A stretch of 64,000 nucleotides of DNA, taken from NCBI RefSeq assembly GCF_000420865.1, contig NZ_ATVT01000015.1:1-64000 (forward strand). The letters run 5' to 3'. Shown here piece by piece: positions 9,178 through 19,058 of the stretch. How positions within the stretch are numbered: the first letter of the stretch is position 1; the number at the start of each line of letters is the position of its first letter. Both the position numbers and the translations under genes were made by a program. The DNA is from Butyrivibrio sp. XPD2006 (GTDB lineage Bacteria; Bacillota; Clostridia; Lachnospirales; Lachnospiraceae). Below the pieces are notes generated by a model. The model was given only the letters and a program-made list of their open reading frames with translations, was not told the origin of the DNA and ran no database searches.

Positions 9178-10038
9178 ATGGCTGGATCAATGAAAGCTGT
9201 TAAACTCCGAATCAAGAGCGTTCAGAGCACAATGCAGATCACGAAGGCCATGCAGCTGGTTGCTGCATCCAAACTTCGTAAGGCAAAAGAGAGAGCTGAT
9301 GCATCAAAGCCATATCTGGAGACCATGCTTGGAACTCTTACAGATATAGCCAATTCCAATACGGATTTCCAATCGCCCTTCACAAGAGCGACGGAAAACG
9401 AGAAGTGGCTGTATGTTGTAATCGCCGGAGACAGAGGTCTTGCAGGCGGATACAATTCAAACCTGTTTAAGTTCATGGAGCAGGAGACCAAGGGCAGAGA
9501 TAATGTAACGGTTCTTCCTATCGGAAAAAAATCTGTTGAATACTTTAAGCACAGACACGTACCTATTTTCACAGAAGAGTACGCAGAGGTTGCGAAGGTT
9601 ACTATCTCAGATTGTTTCCAGGTTGCCAAGCTGATCTGCGAAGCGTACAAGTCCGGAGAATTTGGACACATATTCCTGTGCTACACGAATTTTGTATCCA
9701 TGCTCTCTCAGGTTCCCACAGCTGCATCACTTCTTCCTTTATCGGACCTTAGTTCCGGTGAAAAAGAATCTGACGGCAAGGCAAGGGATCTGATATTGTA
9801 CGAGCCGGACTCAGAGACAGTGTTCAATGCTATTGTTCCGGAATACCTGGCGGGAATTTTATATTCCAGTATCAATATTTCTTATGCCAGTGAGCTTGCG
9901 GCAAGAAGAACTGCAATGGAAGCCGCAACCGACAATGCAGAAGAGATGATCGATACACTTAGTCTGTACTACAACAGAGCACGTCAGGCAAGCATTACGC
10001 AGGAGATCACGGAGATTGTTGCGGGTGCTGAAAGCTAA
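9178..10038 (+). CDS. atpG: F-type ATP synthase subunit gamma
   Basis: Central rotor shaft. 286 residues. The N-terminal helix reads RIKSVQSTMQITKAMQLVAASKLRKA and the C-terminal helix LAARRTAMEAATDNAEEMI; these two form the coiled coil inside the F1 head. The middle holds the globular domain with GDRGLAGGYN. GAGG lies before the ATG. Between atpA and atpD as expected. Confidence 0.97.
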   Translation: MAGSMKAVKLRIKSVQSTMQITKAMQLVAASKLRKAKERADASKPYLETMLGTLTDIANSNTDFQSPFTRATENEKWLYVVIAGDRGLAGGYNSNLFKFMEQETKGRDNVTVLPIGKKSVEYFKHRHVPIFTEEYAEVAKVTISDCFQVAKLICEAYKSGEFGHIFLCYTNFVSMLSQVPTAASLLPLSDLSSGEKESDGKARDLILYEPDSETVFNAIVPEYLAGILYSSINISYASELAARRTAMEAATDNAEEMIDTLSLYYNRARQASITQEITEIVAGAES

Positions 10039-10053
10039 TCACGCTACTAATAA

Positions 10054-11463
<1,410 letters not shown>

Positions 11464-11475
11464 AAAGGAGCGACT

Positions 11476-11895
11476 ATGTCTACTTATCATTTAGAGGTTG
11501 TCTCCATGGATGGCCTGGATTTCGATGGAGAAGTTCAGAAGCTGCTTCTGCGTACAATAGACGGTGATGTTGAGATTCTTGCTCGCCACACTGACTACTG
11601 TACCGCTATTGGAATGGGCACAGCGAGAGTGACCATGGCGGACGGCACAGAAAGAAAAGCAGCCTGTATCGGTGGAATGCTTTCAGTCTTAAAGGGCGAA
11701 GTCAAAGTCTTTCCTACCACCTGGGAGTGGAGTGAAGAAATTGACATCGAGCGTGCTAAGGCTGCAAAAGCAAAAGCTGAAGAGAGACTTTCAGACCAGC
11801 TCCTGGACAAAGAAGCCAGAATAAGAGCTGAAGCTAAGCTCTACAGAGCGCTTGTACGACTTGGTTCCACCGGTCATCAGGATCGTGAATTGTAA
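11476..11895 (+). CDS. atpC: F-type ATP synthase subunit epsilon
   Basis: Rotor subunit that can inhibit ATP hydrolysis. 139 residues: an N-terminal beta-sandwich (about 1-85, with VSMDGLDFDGEVQKL) and a C-terminal helical hairpin rich in Ala and Lys (about 92-130). It starts 12 bases after atpD, with AAAAGGAG before the ATG, and is followed by a strong terminator that ends the operon. Confidence 0.95.
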   Translation: MSTYHLEVVSMDGLDFDGEVQKLLLRTIDGDVEILARHTDYCTAIGMGTARVTMADGTERKAACIGGMLSVLKGEVKVFPTTWEWSEEIDIERAKAAKAKAEERLSDQLLDKEARIRAEAKLYRALVRLGSTGHQDREL

Positions 11896-11920
11896 TAAAA
11901 ATAATAAAGATATTTTAATA

Positions 11921-11957
11921 GCGAAAACGCCCTCGGCAGTGCCGGGGGCGTTTTTTG
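11921..11957 (+). terminator. terminator of the ATP synthase operon
   Basis: AAAACGCCCTCGGCA pairs with TGCCGGGGGCGTTTT (one C-T bulge region) and is followed by T6. It also lies past the 3' end of the convergent permease gene, for which the A-run on the left could serve as the T-tract. Confidence 0.88.
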
Positions 11958-11981
11958 ATAATTGTGTAGGGTTATATTGTA

Positions 11982-12896
11982 TTATTCTTTTACTCCACCG
12001 ATAGTCAAGCCCGCTACAAAATATCTCTGTAGGAAGGGGTAGAGCATAACTATAGGAGCCATTGTAATAATGGTTGCTGCAGCTCTTACAGATACAGGAG
12101 TGATATTAACCTGTGTACCTGTAGTGGCAGCACCTGCATTTCCCTTAAGGGAAGTAACAGCTGAAAGCATCTTCATCAGCTCGTACTGAAGTGTGGTGTA
12201 CTGGTCAGCCATACGGTTGTAGAGCATTGTATCGAACCAGGAGTTCCACTGGCCTACAGCTACGAAAAGTGCGATTGTTGCGTAGATAGGCTTACACAAA
12301 GGTGATACAACGGATACAAATATCTTCATGTAACCTGCACCGTCGATCTGAGCAGCTTCCTGAAGTGAATCCGGAAGTCCTTCCATGTAAGTTCTCATAA
12401 CCAGCATGTTGAAACCGCTTATCATTCCGGGAATTACATATACCCAGAAGGAATTTGTGAGATGAAGGTTTCTGTACAAAAGCATGATCGGAATCATTCC
12501 GCCGTTAACATACATTGTGATAACCCAGAAGAGTGAAAGCTGAGATCTGAATACGAAGTTCTTCTGGCTTACAATGAAGGCCAGCAGCGCGTTAGCTACT
12601 ACTGCAAAAACAGTACCGAGAACTGTTCTTAAAACTGAGATTACAGCTCCGCGGCCGATGTTACGAAGGGCAAGTACTGCGGAATAGTTCTGAGTAGTGA
12701 AAATTCTTGGCCATAAGTGAACGCCGCCTCTCATGGCGTCGACACCATCGTTGAATGAAATGGCAAGAGTGTTAAGAACCGGATAAATGGTTACTACACA
12801 GAAGATCAGCATGAATAGATAAAGGAAAATGTAAAAGATAACATCTCCAATTTTTAATTTATGAAGTCCACCTGACTTATACTCATTGTTTTCCAT
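11982..12896 (-). CDS. sugar ABC transporter permease, LplC/YtcP type (system 1)
   Basis: Inner-membrane permease of a carbohydrate ABC importer. 304 residues with six predicted helices. The EAA loop, which contacts the ATPase, reads LQEAAQIDGAGYMKIFVSVVSPLCKP in the 190-215 region. It ends GLTIGGVKE, the typical C-terminus of this subfamily. It is the last gene of an SBP-permease-permease group and starts 12 bases after the LplB-type partner. No ATPase gene is in the window; such systems usually share an MsmX-type ATPase encoded elsewhere. The substrate is inferred from the surrounding xylan genes. Confidence 0.93.
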   Translation of the reverse strand: MENNEYKSGGLHKLKIGDVIFYIFLYLFMLIFCVVTIYPVLNTLAISFNDGVDAMRGGVHLWPRIFTTQNYSAVLALRNIGRGAVISVLRTVLGTVFAVVANALLAFIVSQKNFVFRSQLSLFWVITMYVNGGMIPIMLLYRNLHLTNSFWVYVIPGMISGFNMLVMRTYMEGLPDSLQEAAQIDGAGYMKIFVSVVSPLCKPIYATIALFVAVGQWNSWFDTMLYNRMADQYTTLQYELMKMLSAVTSLKGNAGAATTGTQVNITPVSVRAAATIITMAPIVMLYPFLQRYFVAGLTIGGVKE

Positions 12897-12908
12897 ACAG
12901 CACCTCCC

Positions 12909-13847
12909 TTAGAATAACCTTTCTTCGCCGGTCTTCTTAGCGATCTGATTTGCCAGTACTATGATCACTATGGATACTACGCTCTTAAAGATACCGGCTG
13001 CAGTACCGAGGGAATAGTCATTCTGGCTGATACCCCAGGTCAGAACGTAGATATCGATTGTATCTGATACGCTCTTTACTAGTCCGTTTCCTAAGAGATA
13101 CTGTACTTCGAAACCTGCATTAAGCAGATTTCCCATGTTCATAATAAGCAGGATAATAATCGTAGGCCTGATTCCAGGCAACGTAACATTCTTAATTTTG
13201 CCCCATCTTCCTGCACCATCGATTGAAGCAGCCTCATACAGGCAAGGATCAATGGCTGTTATAGCTGAAAGATAGATGATTGCGTTCCATCCTGTTTCCT
13301 TCCAGACATGTGCGAAGGTTACGATAGGCCAGAACAAGGCCGGTATCGAGAAGAAGGGAACGGTGTCTTTTACTAAACCGAATTTAACAAGAAGCTCATT
13401 TACAATACCCGTTGATGAAAGGGCATCATTTAAAATACCTGTAACGATGATCCATGAAAGGAAATGTGGAAGGTAGGAGATTGTCTGTACTACCTTCTTG
13501 GCTCTCAGTAATCTGAATTCATTCAAAAGAATCGCAAAGATAATAGCTGTGAGAGTTGTGAATATGAGATTTAAAGTTCCCATACAGAATGTGTTTCTGA
13601 TAACCTTTAAGAATGTAGCATCAGAGAACAGGAATCTGAATTTTTCAAGTCCAACCCACTTTGAGTGGAAGAGGCCTGTCTTATTTTTATAGTTTTCAAA
13701 AGCCATCAACCAGCCGGCCAGGGGCAGATAACAGAAGATAAATCCGTAGATTACAAATACTGCAGACCATGCTATAAGAACTTTCTGCTTGGCAAGTTCT
13801 TTTCTTGTGATGACCGTTTTCTTTTTATTAGCGGCGGTTTTACTCAT
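12909..13847 (-). CDS. sugar ABC transporter permease, LplB type (system 1)
   Basis: Permease partner of the previous gene, about 312 residues, six helices, EAA loop LYEAASIDGAGRWGKIKNVTLPG. The start is placed at the ATG at 13847 (MSKTAANKKKT). The longer frame from 13901 would begin inside the terminator-like hairpin at 13886-13920 and lacks a ribosome site. AAAGG lies about 11 nt before the chosen ATG. Its N-terminus is Lys-rich and cytoplasmic. It probably carries xylo-oligosaccharides with the lipoprotein encoded upstream. Confidence 0.92.
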   Translation of the reverse strand: MSKTAANKKKTVITRKELAKQKVLIAWSAVFVIYGFIFCYLPLAGWLMAFENYKNKTGLFHSKWVGLEKFRFLFSDATFLKVIRNTFCMGTLNLIFTTLTAIIFAILLNEFRLLRAKKVVQTISYLPHFLSWIIVTGILNDALSSTGIVNELLVKFGLVKDTVPFFSIPALFWPIVTFAHVWKETGWNAIIYLSAITAIDPCLYEAASIDGAGRWGKIKNVTLPGIRPTIIILLIMNMGNLLNAGFEVQYLLGNGLVKSVSDTIDIYVLTWGISQNDYSLGTAAGIFKSVVSIVIIVLANQIAKKTGEERLF

Positions 13848-13879
13848 CCCTTTTGGTACCTTTCGTTTAATATCTCTGT

Positions 13880-13922
13880 AAAAAAAGGCAGCCATATACA
13901 TATCGGCATATGGCTGCCTTTG
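13880..13922 (-). terminator. hairpin with T-run between binding-protein and permease genes
   Basis: On the minus strand, AAGGCAGCCATAT pairs with ATATGGCTGCCTT and is followed by T6. It sits between the solute-binding protein gene and its permeases. A partial terminator or 3' stabiliser here would leave the binding protein mRNA more abundant than permease mRNA, a common arrangement in ABC operons. The effect is inferred. Confidence 0.75.
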
Positions 13923-13949
13923 TAATCAAGTACTAAAATCTAAGCATTA

Positions 13950-15761
13950 TCAGCCAGCATTCTTAGCTGCTTCAACTCTTCTGTCAAGCTCTTCCTGCAT
14001 CTGTCCAAGGAAGTCCTGAGGATTGCATCCTTCGTATGCCTTCATGTAGTTATCCCACTCAGCATCGAAGTCAGAAGCCATAACGATCTTAGGAAGCCAC
14101 TCATGCTTAGTCTCACCCATCTTTGTCCAAGCTACACCACCAGGTGTTGATGTATCAAGGTTGTTTGAGTATGACCACATAGGGAACCAAGGATGTGTTG
14201 CGTTAACATCTTCTACAACTGAACCGATAAGGTCAGGATAGTTCTTAGCACCGTATGCATCGAAGCACTTCTTAAGAGGCTCAGCCAGCTTGTCATAGAA
14301 CTCTGAAGGCTGCTCTTCAGGAAGGTTAGCGTTGATTCCGTCATCGCTTGTTCCGCCGTACTGAGGAAGGTAGCTGTATGTGCACATGTGATCTGCTTTG
14401 TACTTAGGATCAGCAACCTGTGCTCTGATCTCAGGAGTTCTGTAGAAGAGACCGTTATCATCTACGAGGTAATCAACACCTTCAACACCCCAGAAACGAA
14501 GGTTCATGATATCCTGGTCAAGCATCTTGTCAAGGAATGAGAATGCAAGGTCAGGGTCAGCGCAGCTTGTTGTTACAGCGATACCTGAAGCTGTGTTAAG
14601 TGTGTCGCCGTATGTATGCCAACGGTTGTCCATGCCCTCATCAATTGTAAGTCCAAGAGGAACATAGTTGCAGCCCTGAGCGTCAAGACCTGCTGTAAGG
14701 AGTGCGTCGTTGATCTGCTGGAAATCCCAGTACTGATCGCACATACCAAGTACGTTACCGTTTGAAAGCTTCTGGATGTAATCGTCGTACTTCTGTGTTC
14801 CGAAGTCCTTATCTACGATACCCTTCTTGTACTCTTCGTTGAGCTTCTGGAAGTATCTCTTAGCTGTAGGAGTTGTGTTGTAGTCAACGATTGTAGGATC
14901 CTTGCCCTCGAAATCAACGATTACAGAACCATCGTTTGGATATCCGTCAAGGAACTGAGGAGCGTTCTCAATACAGAAGTATCTCCAGTCATCGCAAAGG
15001 CATGTGTAAGGAATGATATCCATCTCGTTGCCGTTAGCGTCCTTAGTCTTAGGGTTAGCTGCTGCATATCTCTCAAGGAGATCGAAATACTGATCAAGTG
15101 TCTTGATCTCCGGGTAGTTATCCCACTCAAGAACTCTTGCCTGAATCCAGAATGCTTCGTCGTTGTGAGCTGTTCCTGTAGGAGCGCCCTTTGTGTTCTG
15201 GAATACGTTGCACCAGTAGATGTGTCCGTCATCCTGTCTGAACTGATCCCACTCATTCTTTGTATAGTAGTTTGTCAGGTTAGGATACTTGCCGCTCTCA
15301 AGGTACTCATCCCAAGGAATAAGAACACCTTCGTTGTAAAGGTCTGCACATCCGTCACCACCATCGATAAGGTCAGGATATGTTCCTGATGCGATGATTG
15401 ATCCGATGGCTTCTGATACAGTCTGACCTGTAAGCCATGTCTCTTTAAGACGAACACCGGTCTTCTCAGCGATCATGTCCTGAATCTCGTTGTTGCCGCT
15501 GTTGATCTCTGTTCCGGGCATTCCTGCGAAGAATGTGAAATCAGTGATTTCATCAGGCGCATAAGTCTTGTCTGCTGCCTCATCAGATGTTGTGTCAGCA
15601 GGTGCTGTAGCTGTTGTTGTATCCCCACTGGTTGTCTGTGTGTTGTCGCTGCCTGTGCTCTGAGGTGCTTCAGCTTTTTCGCCGCATCCAACAAGAGCAG
15701 TTGCCATGAGCATTGTACTCATTGAAAGAGCAACAACTTTTTTCATTGCTTTGTTTTTCAT
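13950..15761 (-). CDS. extracellular sugar-binding lipoprotein of ABC importer (system 1)
   Basis: Captures the oligosaccharide outside the membrane and delivers it to the permeases. 603 residues. Signal peptide MKNKAMKKVVALSMSTMLMATALVGCG ends in a lipobox (LVGC, Cys about 26), followed by a Thr/Ser/Asp-rich linker (30-65) and a large bilobed binding domain. Its size and pairing match LplA-type binding proteins. First gene of the minus-strand transport operon; the esterase-GH43 gene ends 344 bases upstream. Likely ligand: decorated xylo-oligosaccharides, from context only. Confidence 0.93.
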   Translation of the reverse strand: MKNKAMKKVVALSMSTMLMATALVGCGEKAEAPQSTGSDNTQTTSGDTTTATAPADTTSDEAADKTYAPDEITDFTFFAGMPGTEINSGNNEIQDMIAEKTGVRLKETWLTGQTVSEAIGSIIASGTYPDLIDGGDGCADLYNEGVLIPWDEYLESGKYPNLTNYYTKNEWDQFRQDDGHIYWCNVFQNTKGAPTGTAHNDEAFWIQARVLEWDNYPEIKTLDQYFDLLERYAAANPKTKDANGNEMDIIPYTCLCDDWRYFCIENAPQFLDGYPNDGSVIVDFEGKDPTIVDYNTTPTAKRYFQKLNEEYKKGIVDKDFGTQKYDDYIQKLSNGNVLGMCDQYWDFQQINDALLTAGLDAQGCNYVPLGLTIDEGMDNRWHTYGDTLNTASGIAVTTSCADPDLAFSFLDKMLDQDIMNLRFWGVEGVDYLVDDNGLFYRTPEIRAQVADPKYKADHMCTYSYLPQYGGTSDDGINANLPEEQPSEFYDKLAEPLKKCFDAYGAKNYPDLIGSVVEDVNATHPWFPMWSYSNNLDTSTPGGVAWTKMGETKHEWLPKIVMASDFDAEWDNYMKAYEGCNPQDFLGQMQEELDRRVEAAKNAG

Positions 15762-16105
15762 AATTACCCCTTTCTCCCTTTTGCTTTACTTTTTTATTTT
15801 TTCCAAAAAAAGTATGATAATGTGACACTTTTCATGGATTATTATAGAGCTGTCAAATTTATTTAAGAATGGAATTCTTTTACTTCAATAAGCACTTTTT
15901 TTACTTCTTTAACAGAAAATTTACTTTTTGTTTCTTTTTATTGTGCAATTTAGACACATAAGTTTGGTAAAATTAATAATTTACACAAATTTATGGTCAT
16001 ATTGCCATATAAACTCTGTTTGGCTGTCCTGATGTTAATAGTAATGTATAACATCAGGACCACCCCATTCCAATCAAATATTGTCATGGTCTTGCCAATG
16101 AATGC
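15762..16105. promoter_or_regulatory. AT-rich leader region of transport system 1 with a 12-bp stem-loop
   Basis: 344 bp without a gene. GTCCTGATGTTA (16026-16037) and TAACATCAGGAC (16049-16060) form a perfect 12-bp stem with an 11-nt loop and no T-run on either side. It may be a 3' stabiliser of the esterase-GH43 mRNA or an operator. TTCCAATCAAATA (16068-16080) recurs exactly at 18952-18964 in front of the esterase-GH43 and GH43 genes. On the minus strand TTGACA near 15850-15855 could be part of a promoter, but no -10 at good spacing is seen. Confidence 0.45.
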
Positions 16106-18883
16106 TCAATGAATGAACTCGACTGACTTAAGTGAACAGCTTCCGCTTCCTTTATATATAAGGTAAAGAGCGTTTGTCCCGGAAACCGCATCAAAGCTGC
16201 ATTCGTGCGCTGTCCAGATGTTTGAACCGATGCCTTTTATTTCTGCCAAAGGAGCTTTGTTCAGATCGGTCTTGATTTCAAAAACGCCATCATAGTATGC
16301 CCTTGTCTTAATGCGAAGACCCTTGGCGTTCTTAAGATCAAAGTACTTGAATCCGATCGTTGTTCCGTCTGTTATTCCCTTGATGTAGCCGTCGTTCTGA
16401 TCGCCGTCTCCGCCTTCCTGTACAATTTTCGGAACGTCTTCTCTTACGTATAATTCCCCATCATCCGTAAAGAGGTTGCAGGCGATATATGCAGGATATT
16501 CGCCGATATCGGAAAGAGGACCGCCGTTGAGACCGCAGGAGGTGATCTCAACCTGATCGATCCTGCCGCCTTCTGTAAATTCGATCTTCTCTGCGCAGCC
16601 CTGTCTTGAGTACCAGATTCCGTGTGTGTGTCTGTGGTAAAAGATATACCAGCTGTCTCCGATTTCTACGATGCTGCCGTGGTTGTTGGCACCGTAAGCG
16701 GATGGCTTTTCGGCATCCTTATAAGTTCCGATATGAAGGTCGCAGTTACTTACGATAACTCCGCCATATGTAAACGGTCCTTCAGGGCTGTCCGATGTTG
16801 CATAGCAAAGCTCGTGCATAACTTCTGATGAATAAATGAAGTAGTATGTGTTTCCGTGCTTTCTGATGGACGGCGCTTCGAAGAAAGCGTGTCCCTCAAA
16901 GCCTGTTCCCTTGCTGTACTGAGCACCGGGTACAACTATTTCGGGAGCCTTGACCACTGTCAGCATGTCTTTTCCCAGAACTGTGTACATAGCGCCGTGC
17001 CTTGACTTGTCGCCGTGTCCGCAAAATCCGGTGTAGAGATATGTGAGGTCGCCCTCGGTCATAACACCCGGATCAAACTGGGGCTCATCGCCGGCTCTTT
17101 TGCCGAGCCTGGTCCCATCTTCATAGTGAACGTATCCGTAGAATTCAAATGATCCGACCGGAGTGTCGGCTACAGCAACAGATACAACATTTTCCTTATC
17201 AAGGACATAGTAGAGATAGTATTTGCCGTCCGGGCCCACTGTGATGTCGGGAGCATAGAGGCACTGGTGTCCGATCGGGTTAAGCGGATCTGAAGTCTTT
17301 GGGTAAATGACGCCCTCGTAGTGCCAGTTGCCAAGGTCATTTATCGGAGCTGACCAGCATACGTAATCTCCGAGACAGAAGGTCTCGCCCCTGCAGAGGT
17401 CGTGAGAACCGTAGACATATACTCTGTCTCCGAATACGTAAGGCTCGCCGTCCGGAATGTATTCCCAGGACGGAAGATAAGGGTTAACGGCCTGCTTTTT
17501 GCTGCCCTGTCTGATGCCGCCTTCTGTTCTCGGGCTGGCACCGCGACCGAGAAATTCCATTTCATTTCTTGCGCTGTCTTTATATGTCTCCCACTTTGGA
17601 AGCGGATTTCTGTCGCGTCCGTTTCCGTTGGGATCGCCTGTCTTAATGAAGTTTGCAAAGTAGTCGCACATCTGGTCAGCCAGATCAAAGTGTCTTCCGG
17701 CGTAAGGCCTGTGGCACATGTGAAGCGTATCAAAGAAGAACCACAGATCGACTGAGTGGAAGGTGCCGGGATATGAATCTCCCTTGTGGCCGTCTCCGGG
17801 GATATCGGGATCGAATCTGTAGTAGTAAAGATTCTGATCCGGGCGGTTTTTGCCGGCACGGAGGAATACGTTCTTAACAGAGCGCTCTACCATGTTCACG
17901 CCTGCTTCAGAAAATTCATCGGTAGTGTTTCCTGAAATGATCGGAACATCAAGGCACTTGCCGTTTGCAATGTTCTCTGTGGGATCATCTGTGCAGAAGA
18001 ATCCGTCGACGATAGGGAACATTCTCTTGTTGCTCTCTGCAAATCTGTTGTAGCCCTCAAGGAGCTCTTTTGAAGAAAGAGCCCTGGCCTCGGCAAGATC
18101 CTTGACGCCCAGGCTCTCAAAGAACTCTTTTCCGAGATCCTCAGCCTGGCTCAGGTTGAGAGGATGGAAGATATCGTCCTTTGAATTTTCAAGTCTGATA
18201 ATTCCGCTAAAGATAGCTGCAGCCTTGATTATGTCTTTGTTGTTTTTGCAGCTCAGCTGATGCTGAACGCTGGCTCCGCCTGCTGACTGGCCACCGATAG
18301 TGATCCTGTCCGGATCTCCGCCGAAATTGGCGATATTTCTTTTGACCCATGCAAGAGCAGCCTTCTGATCGAGAAGACCAAAGTTTGAAGGAGCATCGGG
18401 AGATTCGCCTGTAATCTCAGGATGAGCCATAAAGCCGAAGCATCCGAGACGATAAGCGATGCTTACAACAATAACTCCGCGCTCTGCAAGAGGCTCTCCG
18501 TTAAATTCCATCTCGGCTGTGTAGCCCCACTGGAATCCGCCGCCGTAGATCCATACCAGGACAGGGAGCTTTTCGTCCGTCTTTTTGGCGGGTGTCCAGA
18601 TGTTCAGATAAAGACAGTCCTCACTGTTTGGAATCTCAGGATCCACGTGCCACTCGCGGTCATAGACGTAGGGGCCGAGTCCCGGTGTATCCTGCATTGA
18701 TATCGGGCCGAATTTGTAGGCGTTTAAAGTCCCCTCCCAGTCGGGGCACGGCTGAGGTGCTCTCCATCTGTTTTCTCCTATAGGTGGTGCTGCGAAAGGG
18801 ATGCCCTTGTAGACAGTGACTCTGGGGTCATTGCCGGGGAGTCCCTTGACTTTTCCGTTTTCTGTAATTGTTTCTCTAAGCAT
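16106..18883 (-). CDS. bifunctional carboxylesterase (type B) - GH43 glycosidase fusion with C-terminal CBM6-like domain
   Basis: 925 residues, no signal peptide, so cytoplasmic. Residues 1-460 are a type B carboxylesterase: oxyanion-hole GGGF 114-117, nucleophile Ser200 in GGQSAGG, likely acid Glu323, and His376 in FHSVDLWFF. Residues about 465-780 are a five-blade GH43 domain with general base Asp478 (IPDGEP), Asp546 (APD) and general acid Glu669 (FEAPS). Residues about 800-925 look like a CBM6-type beta-sandwich. The protein should remove an ester group (acetyl or feruloyl) and an arabinose or xylose from the same oligosaccharide. The start at 18883 has AAGGGGA 8 nt upstream; the longer frame to 19072 overlaps the divergent GH43 gene. 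It is divergent from that GH43 gene and shares its promoter region. Confidence 0.93.
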   Translation of the reverse strand: MLRETITENGKVKGLPGNDPRVTVYKGIPFAAPPIGENRWRAPQPCPDWEGTLNAYKFGPISMQDTPGLGPYVYDREWHVDPEIPNSEDCLYLNIWTPAKKTDEKLPVLVWIYGGGFQWGYTAEMEFNGEPLAERGVIVVSIAYRLGCFGFMAHPEITGESPDAPSNFGLLDQKAALAWVKRNIANFGGDPDRITIGGQSAGGASVQHQLSCKNNKDIIKAAAIFSGIIRLENSKDDIFHPLNLSQAEDLGKEFFESLGVKDLAEARALSSKELLEGYNRFAESNKRMFPIVDGFFCTDDPTENIANGKCLDVPIISGNTTDEFSEAGVNMVERSVKNVFLRAGKNRPDQNLYYYRFDPDIPGDGHKGDSYPGTFHSVDLWFFFDTLHMCHRPYAGRHFDLADQMCDYFANFIKTGDPNGNGRDRNPLPKWETYKDSARNEMEFLGRGASPRTEGGIRQGSKKQAVNPYLPSWEYIPDGEPYVFGDRVYVYGSHDLCRGETFCLGDYVCWSAPINDLGNWHYEGVIYPKTSDPLNPIGHQCLYAPDITVGPDGKYYLYYVLDKENVVSVAVADTPVGSFEFYGYVHYEDGTRLGKRAGDEPQFDPGVMTEGDLTYLYTGFCGHGDKSRHGAMYTVLGKDMLTVVKAPEIVVPGAQYSKGTGFEGHAFFEAPSIRKHGNTYYFIYSSEVMHELCYATSDSPEGPFTYGGVIVSNCDLHIGTYKDAEKPSAYGANNHGSIVEIGDSWYIFYHRHTHGIWYSRQGCAEKIEFTEGGRIDQVEITSCGLNGGPLSDIGEYPAYIACNLFTDDGELYVREDVPKIVQEGGDGDQNDGYIKGITDGTTIGFKYFDLKNAKGLRIKTRAYYDGVFEIKTDLNKAPLAEIKGIGSNIWTAHECSFDAVSGTNALYLIYKGSGSCSLKSVEFIH

Positions 18884-18951
18884 GATTTTTCCCCTTATAT
18901 TGACTGGATTATATAGTTCTAATTTTAAATTTATGCTCACAGGTCCATCTC

Positions 18952-19030
18952 TTCCAATCAAATAATGGCAATAAATTAGCAATTTATGAAAAGAATCGGT
19001 ATATATTCCTGGTGTATATTTTTGTATGAT
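18952..19030. promoter_or_regulatory. divergent promoter region between the two GH43 genes with a palindrome
   Basis: ATAAATT (18971-18977), AGC, AATTTAT (18981-18987) is a perfect 7-3-7 palindrome that could bind a regulator. TTCCAATCAAATA at 18952-18964 matches 16068-16080. TATGAT at 19025-19030 is a possible -10 for the plus-strand gene, though no clear -35 is seen. Confidence 0.4.
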
Positions 19031-19058
19031 ATGAACTGAAAATCGGAGGATTACACAG

